Below, in pieces: positions 26,021 through 33,871 of a stretch of 64,000 bases of DNA (positions are counted from its first letter, which is position 1; the number at the start of each line of letters is the position of its first letter). Both the position numbers and the translations under genes were made by a program. The stretch is from CAVVSD01 sp963757125 (GTDB lineage Bacteria > Actinomycetota > Thermoleophilia > Solirubrobacterales > Solirubrobacteraceae). The notes below the pieces were generated by a model, which worked only from the letters and a program-made list of their open reading frames with translations, was not told where the DNA came from and did no database searches. The stretch lies in NCBI GenBank assembly GCA_963757125.1, contig CAVWQP010000004.1:496001-560000 (forward strand), written 5' to 3'.

Positions 26021-26529
26021 CGGGTCGTCAGCGCATCGATGGCGACGGTGATCGCGAGGATGAGCGGGACGTCCTCCCCCGCCGCGACGTCGACGCCGTA
26101 GGAGTCGCGCACGCGGAACCACTTCTTGGAGATCGTGGCGACCGTCTCGCCGTCGCGCTCGATCTCGTACTCGTGGTCGACGACGTTGCCGTGCGCCTTC
26201 ATGTCATCGCCGTGCTCGACGTCGATGGCGAAGCGGTCCCGGATGCCCACGAGCGCCTTGTGGACCGTGACCGCCTTCTCGCCGCCGCGCTCGACGGTGA
26301 TCTTGTCGCGGACGGTCAGCTTCTTCTCCTGGATCTTGGCCACCTCCTCGCCCGAGGTGTCCTCCAGGACGAACGTCTGGCGGACGCGCAGCGCCTTGCC
26401 GTTGACCTTGTAGGCGCGCTCGCCCTGGTCGTTCTCGATCCAGAAGTCGTCGCCGATCGCGAGCAGCTTCTCGCGCATGAGGAAGCGATCGCTTCCCGGG
26501 TCGTCCTTGTGACGTCGCAAGAGGGCCAT
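26017..26529 (-). CDS. LURP-one-related (Tubby/scramblase-like) family protein
   Basis: A 170-residue beta-rich protein: FLMREKLLAIGDDFWIENDQGERAYKVNGKALRVRQTFVLEDTSGEEVAKIQEKKLTVRDK starts the barrel and DHEYEIERDGETVATISKKWFRVRDSYGVDVAAGED closes it; both are diagnostic of the LOR/YxjI family. The role in bacteria is unknown; no signal peptide. Translationally coupled to the cupin gene downstream and 14 bp from the TetR gene upstream. Confidence 0.82.
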   Translation of the reverse strand: MALLRRHKDDPGSDRFLMREKLLAIGDDFWIENDQGERAYKVNGKALRVRQTFVLEDTSGEEVAKIQEKKLTVRDKITVERGGEKAVTVHKALVGIRDRFAIDVEHGDDMKAHGNVVDHEYEIERDGETVATISKKWFRVRDSYGVDVAAGEDVPLILAITVAIDALTTR

Positions 26530-26543
26530 GACGCGACCCTAGT

Positions 26544-27122
26544 TCAGCCGCCCGCAGTCACGGCGCGCAGCGCGTCGAGCGACTCGCGGACGACGTCGGC
26601 CAGCTCCCGCTCGGTGTCGTCCGCCACCCAGCGCTCGAACGCGCTGCGGAACACCGCGATCGCCGTCTCGGCGGCCACGCTCGCGGCAGGCTCCTCGACG
26701 CCGCGCTCGCGCAGCGCGCCGGCGAGGACGGCGGCGACGGACGCGAGCTTCACGAGCTCGCGCTCCTGCAGCTCCGCGTTGGCGACGATGATCCGCTGGC
26801 GCCGCCGGGCGCGGTCGTGGCGGTCGCGGAACCAGCCGGAGACCGCCTCCAGCGTCACCGCGATCGCCTCCATGGGCGTCGCGGATGCGGGCGCGCCCGC
26901 CAGGCCGTCCACGAACATCGCCTGGAACTCCTCGCCGCCGGCGAACAGGACCTCGCGCTTGTCGCCGAAGTAGCGGAAGAACGTCCGCTTCGTGAGCCCC
27001 GCCCGCGTGGCGATGTCCTCGACGGTCGTCCCCTCGAACCCCTGCTCGGCGAAGAGCTCCAGCGCCGCCTGCTCGAGGCGACCGCGTGCGTTCGGCTCCC
27101 ATCGGGTCACGGCACGGATCAT
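26544..27122 (-). CDS. TetR-family transcriptional regulator
   Basis: A 192-residue regulator. HTH: RGRLEQAALELFAEQGFEGTTVEDIATRAGLTKRTFFRYFGDKREVLFAG, with the RTFFRYF recognition helix. The ligand domain shows RRRQRIIVANAELQERELVKLAS and the C-terminal WVADDTERELADVV. Possible starts are ATG 27122, 27128 and 27143; 27122 leaves the operator (27127-27143) outside the gene. Two similar dyads lie between it and the divergent epimerase gene, implying that it controls both itself and that gene. Confidence 0.86.
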   Translation of the reverse strand: MIRAVTRWEPNARGRLEQAALELFAEQGFEGTTVEDIATRAGLTKRTFFRYFGDKREVLFAGGEEFQAMFVDGLAGAPASATPMEAIAVTLEAVSGWFRDRHDRARRRQRIIVANAELQERELVKLASVAAVLAGALRERGVEEPAASVAAETAIAVFRSAFERWVADDTERELADVVRESLDALRAVTAGG

Positions 27123-27126
27123 AGTC

Positions 27127-27174
27127 ATGACACTTGGTGTCATGCCGTGCTACCGTCATGTCACTCAATGTCAT
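27127..27174. promoter_or_regulatory. Two tandem TetR-type operators
   Basis: Site 1 is ATGACACTTGGTGTCAT (27127-27143), perfect 7-bp arms with 3-base spacer. Site 2 is ATGTCACTCAATGTCAT (27158-27174); its reverse complement matches site 1 at 13 of 17 bases. Centres are 31 bp apart, about three helical turns, so both would be on one face of the DNA. They lie between TetR (reverse) and the epimerase-like gene (forward, start 27195). Confidence 0.72.
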
Positions 27175-27194
27175 CACCGACTGGAGACCAACTC

Positions 27195-28097
27195 ATGCGC
27201 GTGTTCGTCACGGGCGCCAGCGGCTGGATCGGCTCCGCCGTCGTCCCCGAGCTCATCGACGCGGGCCACGAGGTCGTCGGGCTCGCCCGCTCCGACGCCT
27301 CGGCCGAGGCGATCGCCGCGGCCGGCGCCCAGGTCCACCGGGGCAGCCTCGACGACCTCGAGGGTCTGCGGTCCACCGCCGCCGCGTCCGACGGGGTCAT
27401 CCACCTCGCCTTCAAGCACGACGTCGCCTTCTCGGGCGACTTCAAGGCCGCGTCCGACGCGGATCGGCAGGCCATCGAGACGTTCGGCGCCGCGCTCGAG
27501 GGCAGCGACCGGCCGCTCGTCATCGCCTCCGGGCTGGCGGGCCTGAAGCCCGGTGCGGTCGCGACCGAGGAGGACATGCCGGAGCCCGACTCCCCCGCGG
27601 GACACCGGGCCCTGTCCGAGCGCACCGCCCTCGCGCTCGCCGGGTCGGGCGTGCGCTCGTCCAGCGTGCGGCTCGCGCCGACCGTCCACGGCGAGGGCGA
27701 CCACGGGTTCGTCGCGATGATCGTCGACACCGCACGCGAGAAGGGCGTCTCGGGCCACGTCGGCGACGGTGCCAACCGCTGGCCCGCGGTGCATCGGCGC
27801 GACGCCGCGCGGCTCTTCCGGCTGGCGCTGGAGAGCGCGCCCGCGGGATCGGTGCTCCATGCGGCCGCCGAGCAGGGCGTGGCCACCCGTGCGATCGCCG
27901 AGGAGATCGGACGTCAGCTCGACGTGCCGGTCGCGTCGGTCGATCCCGAGCACTTCGGCTGGCTCGGCGGCTTCTTCGCGATGGACGTCCAGGCCTCGAG
28001 CGCACGCACCCGCGAGCTGCTCGGGTGGGCGCCGACGGAGCCCGGGCTCCTCGACGACCTCGCGGAGGGGCGCTACACGCGCGAGCCCGTCGCGTAG
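27195..28097 (+). CDS. NAD(P)-dependent epimerase/dehydratase-family protein
   Basis: A 300-residue extended SDR: MRVFVTGASGWIGSAVVPELIDAGHEVVGLARSD is the GxxGxxG dinucleotide fold. VIHLAFKHD is the usual strand 4, but the YxxxK pair is not clear (SPAGHRALSERTAL stands there), so catalytic competence is uncertain and it may be an NmrA/isoflavone-reductase-like or nucleotide-sugar protein. TetR operators lie just upstream, so expression is probably inducible. Confidence 0.8.
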   Translation: MRVFVTGASGWIGSAVVPELIDAGHEVVGLARSDASAEAIAAAGAQVHRGSLDDLEGLRSTAAASDGVIHLAFKHDVAFSGDFKAASDADRQAIETFGAALEGSDRPLVIASGLAGLKPGAVATEEDMPEPDSPAGHRALSERTALALAGSGVRSSSVRLAPTVHGEGDHGFVAMIVDTAREKGVSGHVGDGANRWPAVHRRDAARLFRLALESAPAGSVLHAAAEQGVATRAIAEEIGRQLDVPVASVDPEHFGWLGGFFAMDVQASSARTRELLGWAPTEPGLLDDLAEGRYTREPVA

Positions 28098-28165
28098 GGG
28101 TTCAGGGGGTCGGGTACGGGGTCGTGCCCGATGTCGTGGGGGTGCGGTGGGTTCAGGCTCGCCGC

Positions 28166-28408
28166 ATGCCTCGCTTCCTCATCCACCACCAGCACCAGCC
28201 GCAGGAATGCGGCATCGCGTACGCCTCGTTCAAGGGGTGCGGCAGCAGCGTCCGGCACCTGCCCGCCATCGCGTCCTGCGCGTTCGGCGGCCACGCGATC
28301 TGGTGGACCGTCGACGCCCGCGATGCACGTGCGGCGCTGGATGACCTGCCGTTCTTCGTCGCACGACGCTCCTCGGCGACGCAGGTCGCCGAGGTCGTCG
28401 TCCCCTAG
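28166..28408 (+). CDS. Small conserved-looking hypothetical protein
   Basis: An 80-residue protein: MPRFLIHHQHQPQECGIAYASFKG, then HLPAIASCAFGGHAIWWTVDARDARAALDDLPFFVARR, ending QVAEVVVP. Two His and two Cys in the first half and GGHxIWWTVDA in the middle suggest a compact, possibly metal-binding alpha/beta fold. I do not recognise a named family. The coding pattern, ATG start and 25-bp spacing before a strong exporter ribosome site support a real gene. Confidence 0.6.
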   Translation: MPRFLIHHQHQPQECGIAYASFKGCGSSVRHLPAIASCAFGGHAIWWTVDARDARAALDDLPFFVARRSSATQVAEVVVP

Positions 28409-28433
28409 CTCCACGACCCCGAAGGAGAGCACC

Positions 28434-29987
28434 ATGCAGACCGACGCCCGTCCCTACTCGCGCCGCTGGCAGGCGCTGGTCGTCCTCGCGCTGAGCCTGT
28501 TCGTCGTCACGGTCGGCAACACGATCCTCAACGTCGCCCTGCCGACGATCCGCGCGGACCTCGACGCAGGCTCGAGCCAGCTGCAGTGGATCGTCGACGC
28601 GTACCTGCTCGTCTTCGCCGGTCTGCTGATGACCGCCGGCAGCCTCGGCGACCGCTTCGGCCGCAGGCGCGCGCTGATGACCGGCCTGGGCATCTTCGCG
28701 GCCGGTTCAGCGCTCGCGGCGCTGTCGGGGTCGGCGACCGAGCTGATCGCGTCGCGGGGGCTGATGGGCCTCGGCGCCGCGGCGATCATGCCCACGACGC
28801 TCTCGATCCTGACGAACATCTTCCCGGCGCACGAGCGGCCGAAGGCCATCGCGATCTGGGCCGGCGTGTCCGGGCTCGGCATCGCCGCCGGACCGATCAC
28901 CGGCGGCTGGCTGCTCGAGCACTTCGACTGGAACAGCGTCTTCCTCGTCAACATCCCCATCGTCGCGCTGGCGCTGCTCGGAGCGGTGATGCTCGTGCCC
29001 GAGTCGCGCGACCCCTCGTCGCCGCGGCTCGACCTCGTCGGCGCGGTGCTGTCGACCGCCGGCCTGTCGGCGATCGTCTGGGGCCTCATCGAGGCGCCGG
29101 ACCGCGGCTGGGGCTCCCCGGCCATCCTCGCCGCGTTCGCGACGGGCGTGGCGATCATGGCCGCGTTCGTCGGGTGGGAGCGCCGCAGCGCGCACCCGAT
29201 GCTCGACGTGCGCGTCTTCCGCAACCTGCGCTTCAGCGCCGCGAGCGTGTCGATCGCCTTCATGTTCTTCGCGCTCATGGGCGTCGTGTACTTCCTGACG
29301 ACCTACGTGCAGACCGTCCTGGGCTACGGGACGCTCGACACCGGCGTGAAGATGCTGCCGATCGCCGGTGGCCTGATCGTCGCGTCGCGGCTGTCGGTCG
29401 TCGTCGCCGGGCGGCTCGGCACGAAGATCGCCGTCGCCGGCGGGCTCGGCATCGTCGCCGTCTCGCTCGCGCAGTTCGCGACGTTCGGCGTCGACACGGC
29501 GTACGGCCCGATCGCGGTCGCGCTGACGACGCTGGGCCTGGGGATCGGCCTCGCCATGTCGCCCGCCACCGAGGCGATCATGGGCGCCCTTCCGCGAGCC
29601 AAGGCAGGCGTCGGCTCGGCCATGAACGACGTGGTCCGCGAGGTCGGCGGCACCCTCGGGATCGCCGTGCTCGGCAGCGTCCTGACCAGCTCCTACGGCA
29701 GCGCCATGGACGACGACGTCGCCGGCCTTCCCGGCTCGGCGGCCTCGGCGGCGACGGACTCCGTCGGAGCAGCGCACGAGATCGCGGCGCACGTCGGCGG
29801 CACCGCAGGGGAGCGCCTGCTCGCCGCCTCCAACGACGCGTTCGTGCACGGCATGGCGACCACCGCGACCCTCGCGGCCGTCGCCGCGGTCGTCGGTGCC
29901 GTCATCGCGCTCGTGCTGCTCCCGGCCCGGACGCAGGCCGTCGACGCGCCCGCCGCGTCCGACGCCATGCAGCCGGTCCCGGCCTGA
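28434..29987 (+). CDS. MFS exporter, DHA2 (EmrB/QacA) family, 14 TM
   Basis: A 517-residue exporter with about fourteen TM helices. TM1 VVTVGNTILNVALPTIRADL has Asn in place of the usual Asp of the DHA2 motif; GSLGDRFGRRRALMTG is motif A. GVSGLGIAAGPITGGWLLEHFDWNSVFLVNIP is motif C, marking an antiporter. AAGGAGAG lies seven to eight bases before ATG 28434, a strong ribosome site. Likely exports a drug or toxic metabolite; it is a paralogue of the 16942 exporter but is not next to a TetR gene. Confidence 0.9.
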   Translation: MQTDARPYSRRWQALVVLALSLFVVTVGNTILNVALPTIRADLDAGSSQLQWIVDAYLLVFAGLLMTAGSLGDRFGRRRALMTGLGIFAAGSALAALSGSATELIASRGLMGLGAAAIMPTTLSILTNIFPAHERPKAIAIWAGVSGLGIAAGPITGGWLLEHFDWNSVFLVNIPIVALALLGAVMLVPESRDPSSPRLDLVGAVLSTAGLSAIVWGLIEAPDRGWGSPAILAAFATGVAIMAAFVGWERRSAHPMLDVRVFRNLRFSAASVSIAFMFFALMGVVYFLTTYVQTVLGYGTLDTGVKMLPIAGGLIVASRLSVVVAGRLGTKIAVAGGLGIVAVSLAQFATFGVDTAYGPIAVALTTLGLGIGLAMSPATEAIMGALPRAKAGVGSAMNDVVREVGGTLGIAVLGSVLTSSYGSAMDDDVAGLPGSAASAATDSVGAAHEIAAHVGGTAGERLLAASNDAFVHGMATTATLAAVAAVVGAVIALVLLPARTQAVDAPAASDAMQPVPA

Positions 29988-29996
29988 TCCTCGCGC

Positions 29997-32903
29997 TCAG
30001 AGCTCGCGACGGGCGCGTTCGACCGCCCGCGCGAGCTCGACGCGCGAGGTCACACCCACCTTGCGGAAGACGTTGCGCAGGTGGGTCTCGACCGTCTTCG
30101 GGCTGAGGAACAGCTCGCGGGCGATCTCCGCGTTGGTCTTGCGCGCGGCGACGAGCTCGGCGATCTGCAGCTCGCGTCCGGTCAGCGCGGCCAGGCCCTC
30201 CCCGTCCGTCGCCCCCGGGCGGGTGCGGCGGTACACCCGGCGGCCCATGCGGCGCAGCTCCTGCTCGGCGGCATCGCGATGCGGGAGCGCGCCGCACGCC
30301 GCGAACGTGTCGGCCGCGCGCTCCAGCTCGGCCACGGCGCGGTCCTCGTCGCCGGCCGCCGCGAAGGCGCGGCCCGCGAGCAGACGCGACAGCGCGGCCT
30401 CGACGACGACGCCGACGCTGTCGGCGGCCTCGGCGGCCACGAGTGCCCGCTCCGCAGCGCCCTGCGCATCGCCGGCGCGCAGCGCGACGAAGGCGGCCGC
30501 GCGCGCCGCCCAGACGACCGCCGTCGGCAGCCCGAGCGCAGCTGCGTGCGCCTCGGCCTCGGCGACGGTCCGCGCGGCGTCCTCGTCGCGCCCGAGGTCG
30601 GCGTACGCCATCGCCAGCGCCTCGAAGCCCAGCCCGCGCCACGCGCCGGGGATCCAGCCCAGCGAGGCGCGACCGTCGCCCGTCGCCAGGACCTCGACCG
30701 CCCGCGCGCTGTGGCCGGCCATCGCCGAGGCGCGCGCCACCGCCATCGCCGCCCACGCCGACAGGACGCTCTCGTCCAGCCGCTGGGTCAGGCCCAGCGC
30801 CTCCTCCGCCATCTCCCGCGCCGCCTCGACATCGCCCTCCGTCAGCGCGAGGAGCGCCCGGTTGCGCAGCATCCACGCCATGCTCTGCGTGATCCCCGCG
30901 AGGCGTGCCGCCTCGACGCCCGCGTCGAGGATCGCGGTCGCCTCGGCGAGACGACCGCGCATGAAGTGCGCGGCCCCCAGCGCGGGCAGCAGCGTGGGAT
31001 GCAGGTAGCCGGCGGCGCGCCCCAGCCGCAGCGCCCGCTCGGCGTGCGCCACCGCCTCGTCGTAGCGGTCGAGGAAGGTCGCCGCCGACGTGAGATACGC
31101 AGCCGCGTCCGAGCGCGCGCCGAGCTCCTCGTCGGGAAGCGCCGCCAAGAGCGCCGCGGCCGCGGAGTAGCTCTCCGTCGCGTCGGCCATGCGCTCCGCG
31201 ACCGCGTGGCCCAGGGCGAGGATCGCCCAGGCGCCGGCGGTCAGCGGACCGTCGCCGATCTCGCGCGCGGCCGCCAGCGCGCGCTCCGCCCACTCGCAGA
31301 CGCCCACCGGCTCCGCGCGCAGCAGCGCGTCGAGCGCCAGCTCGATCATGAGCGCGATCGCGTCGGGCGCCGAAGCGTCCTCGAGGCGGTCGAGGCTCGC
31401 GCGCAGCCGGGCGTGGGCCTCGTCGTGGCGACCGAGCAGGCGCTCGACGCTCGCGCACGTGCTCGTCAGCTGCACGGTCAGCCCGGTCGCGTCCTCCGGC
31501 ACGAGCGCGAGGCAGGCGAGCAGGTCGGCGTGGCTCTCCGCGAGCCGTCCCTCCGCGGCGAGCGCGCGGGCGCGTGCGAGGAGCAGCTCGACGCGCAGTT
31601 CCGCCGGGGCGCTCCCGGACATGAGGCGCAGGGCGGCGCTGAACCACCGGGCCGCGCTCGCCGGGGCTCTGAGGAGCGCGCTCGTCCCGGCCTCCGCGAG
31701 CACCGAGACCGCGTCGAGATCTCCGTGGCGCGCGGCGTGCTCGACGTGATGCGCCCGGCCCAGCGCCGGCGCGCCGCGATCGGCGAGGACCGTCGCGCAC
31801 CGCTCGTGGGCGCCGAGCCGCCAGCCGCCGGGCGCGCTCTCATACACCGCGCGGCGCACGAGTGGATGCCGGAAGCGGAACCGTCGCGGGACGTCCGTCG
31901 CGCGGATCAAGCCGAGCTCGAGCAGCTCGTCGAACGCGTCCATCGCCACCGCGTCGCCGACGTCCGCCGCGGCGGCGGCGAGGTCGGGCTCGAAGGGGTC
32001 GCCCGAGACGGCCGCGCCGCGCAGCACCACGCGCGTGTCGTCGGAGAGGAGCCCGAGCTCCTCGGCGAGCGAGGCGATCACCGCCGGCGGCACGCCCACC
32101 TCCTCGAGCCCCGCGCCGGCCAGGGGCGCGCCGTCGCCGGCGGCGCCGTCGGCGCGCGCCAGCTGCTGCAGGTAGAAGGGGTTGCCGCCCGAGTCCGCGT
32201 ACAGCACGTCGGCCCGCGCCTGGCCGACCGGCTCCCCGAGCAGCTCGGCGGCGGCGTCCGGCGCCAGGCCGGCCAGCTCGATGCGGGTCACGGCGCCCTG
32301 GCGATCGGCGCGATGCAAGGCCGCCGCCAGGCGCTCCGGGAGCTGTCGCGGGCGGCCGGCCACGACGAGCAGGACGGCCGCGTCGGGCGGGCTGCGCAGC
32401 AGCGCCGCGAGCAGCTCGACCGAGGCGGGGTCGGCCCAGTGCACGTCGTCGAGCGCCAGCACCAGCGGCCGGCGCACCGCGAGCCGCTCGAGCAGCTCGC
32501 GCACCGCCCGGTGCGCGCGGTAGCGCTCGTCCTGGAGCACCGGCCCGCCGTCCGCGGCGCGGTCGGCCAGCGACGGGAGCACCAGCGCCAGCTCGGCGCG
32601 GACGTCGGCGCGCAGCGACCCCACGAGCTGCGGGTCCAGGCCGGCGACGTACTCATCCAGCGCATCGACGAAGACCCAGAACGGCAGGTCGCGTTCCAGC
32701 TCGGACGCGCTCCCGCTCAGCACGGTGCACCCGCGTGCGTCCGCCCGCGCCGCCAGTTCGGCCAGCACCCGCGTCTTGCCGATGCCGGGCTCGCCCTGGA
32801 CGACGAGACACGCCGCGGCGCCTTCGCGGATGACGCCGAGCGCATCGTCGACGACCGCCATCTCGGCGGTGCGCCCAACGAGGTGATCGCCGGTCGTCGT
32901 CAT
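29997..32903 (-). CDS. LuxR-family (LAL) transcriptional regulator with AAA ATPase
   Basis: A 968-residue large ATP-binding LuxR regulator. After MTTTGDHLVGRTAEMAVVDDAL the Walker A is GEPGIGKTR (residues about 36-44) and Walker B LVLALDDVHWADP (about 155). Long helical TPR-like repeats fill residues 300-880, and the C-terminal HTH is LTGRELQIAELVAARKTNAEIARELFLSPKTVETHLRNVF. ATG 32903 is chosen just before the conserved domain; the open frame further upstream has no conserved sequence. It is the kind of regulator that senses sugars or small molecules (MalT-like mechanism). Convergent with the exporter at 28434 and transcribed away from it. Confidence 0.88.
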   Translation of the reverse strand: MTTTGDHLVGRTAEMAVVDDALGVIREGAAACLVVQGEPGIGKTRVLAELAARADARGCTVLSGSASELERDLPFWVFVDALDEYVAGLDPQLVGSLRADVRAELALVLPSLADRAADGGPVLQDERYRAHRAVRELLERLAVRRPLVLALDDVHWADPASVELLAALLRSPPDAAVLLVVAGRPRQLPERLAAALHRADRQGAVTRIELAGLAPDAAAELLGEPVGQARADVLYADSGGNPFYLQQLARADGAAGDGAPLAGAGLEEVGVPPAVIASLAEELGLLSDDTRVVLRGAAVSGDPFEPDLAAAAADVGDAVAMDAFDELLELGLIRATDVPRRFRFRHPLVRRAVYESAPGGWRLGAHERCATVLADRGAPALGRAHHVEHAARHGDLDAVSVLAEAGTSALLRAPASAARWFSAALRLMSGSAPAELRVELLLARARALAAEGRLAESHADLLACLALVPEDATGLTVQLTSTCASVERLLGRHDEAHARLRASLDRLEDASAPDAIALMIELALDALLRAEPVGVCEWAERALAAAREIGDGPLTAGAWAILALGHAVAERMADATESYSAAAALLAALPDEELGARSDAAAYLTSAATFLDRYDEAVAHAERALRLGRAAGYLHPTLLPALGAAHFMRGRLAEATAILDAGVEAARLAGITQSMAWMLRNRALLALTEGDVEAAREMAEEALGLTQRLDESVLSAWAAMAVARASAMAGHSARAVEVLATGDGRASLGWIPGAWRGLGFEALAMAYADLGRDEDAARTVAEAEAHAAALGLPTAVVWAARAAAFVALRAGDAQGAAERALVAAEAADSVGVVVEAALSRLLAGRAFAAAGDEDRAVAELERAADTFAACGALPHRDAAEQELRRMGRRVYRRTRPGATDGEGLAALTGRELQIAELVAARKTNAEIARELFLSPKTVETHLRNVFRKVGVTSRVELARAVERARREL

Positions 32904-32947
32904 CGCGCTGGCACTGCCGCGCCACGAGCATAGACCGGCGAGGGTCC

Positions 32948-33871
32948 TCAGCGAGCGTTGTCGGCGCGCCAGGCGACGTAGTCGGCGACCGCCGAGCCGA
33001 CGTCGAAGACCGGCGTGAAGCCGGTGTCGCGTGTGAGTCGCGTGATGTCGAGGTACGGGTCGTCGCCGGGGCCGTGGAGCCGTCCGGGCAGGAGGTCGGG
33101 CTGCCGGCCGGGGGCGATCGCCTCCAGGGCGTCGGCGAACTCGCGGTTGGTGAACGGCCGGCCACTGGACACGTTGTAGGTGTCGTGCCCCAACGTCGGC
33201 GCGGTCGTCAGGAGGGCGATCGCGCGCCCGGCGTCGGGTGCGTAGCACGAGTCACCGCCGTCGTCGGCGTGCAGCGGCTGCGGCTCCTCCCCGCGGAGCA
33301 CGGCGCTGATGTACGGGGGGATGTGGAAGAACGGCGATCCAGGGTCGACCAGCGGCCCCCAGACCGTCCCGATCCGGAGCACGACCGGCTGGATGCCGGT
33401 GCCCTGGAGGCCGTGCGTGGTGAGCGGCTCGACGGCCTTCTTGAAGGCGACGATCAGGTGCGGCAGCGCGGTGGTGGGCAGCGCGAGGTCCTCGTGCCAG
33501 GGAATCTCCGCGCGGCCCACGTACACGCCAAGGCTGCTGGCGACGGCGAACCTCTCGATCTCCCACGCCCGGGCGGCGTCGAGCGCGTTGAGCAGACCCA
33601 TCGTGTCCGTGCGGAAGTACCCGACCGGATCCCCTGCCGGGATGCTCCCCGCGAGGTGGACGATGTCGCTGACGTCGTGGCGATCGCCCAGGGCGAGGAA
33701 CGCGTCCCGGTCGGTGACATCGAGGGACTCCACGGTGACGCGGCCGGCGAGGAACGACGGGACGTCGGTCCGGCGGTTCGCGGTGACGACGACGTCGTGT
33801 CCGAGGTCGACGAGCGCGCGTGCGGTGTGGGCACCGATCATTCCGAGCCCACCGGTGACGAGGATCGTCAC
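32948..33871 (-). CDS. NAD-dependent epimerase/dehydratase
   Basis: A 307-residue extended SDR: VTILVTGGLGMIGAHTARALVDLGHDVVV is GxxGxxG, HLAGSIPAGDPVGYFRTDTMGLLNALDAAR follows the sugar-epimerase pattern, and SSLGVYVGRAEIPWHEDL supplies the Ser. The expected YxxxK region (ALPHLIVAFKKAVEPL) has no Tyr, so catalysis may be altered. GTG 33871 overlaps the stop of the flavoprotein gene upstream (GTGA), suggesting the two act in one process. Confidence 0.78.
   Translation of the reverse strand: MTILVTGGLGMIGAHTARALVDLGHDVVVTANRRTDVPSFLAGRVTVESLDVTDRDAFLALGDRHDVSDIVHLAGSIPAGDPVGYFRTDTMGLLNALDAARAWEIERFAVASSLGVYVGRAEIPWHEDLALPTTALPHLIVAFKKAVEPLTTHGLQGTGIQPVVLRIGTVWGPLVDPGSPFFHIPPYISAVLRGEEPQPLHADDGGDSCYAPDAGRAIALLTTAPTLGHDTYNVSSGRPFTNREFADALEAIAPGRQPDLLPGRLHGPGDDPYLDITRLTRDTGFTPVFDVGSAVADYVAWRADNAR

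Noticed and set aside
30081..32933. 950-codon forward frame opposite the LAL regulator
   Set aside because: No domains, extremely Arg/Ala-rich; the reverse-strand gene has clear Walker and HTH motifs.
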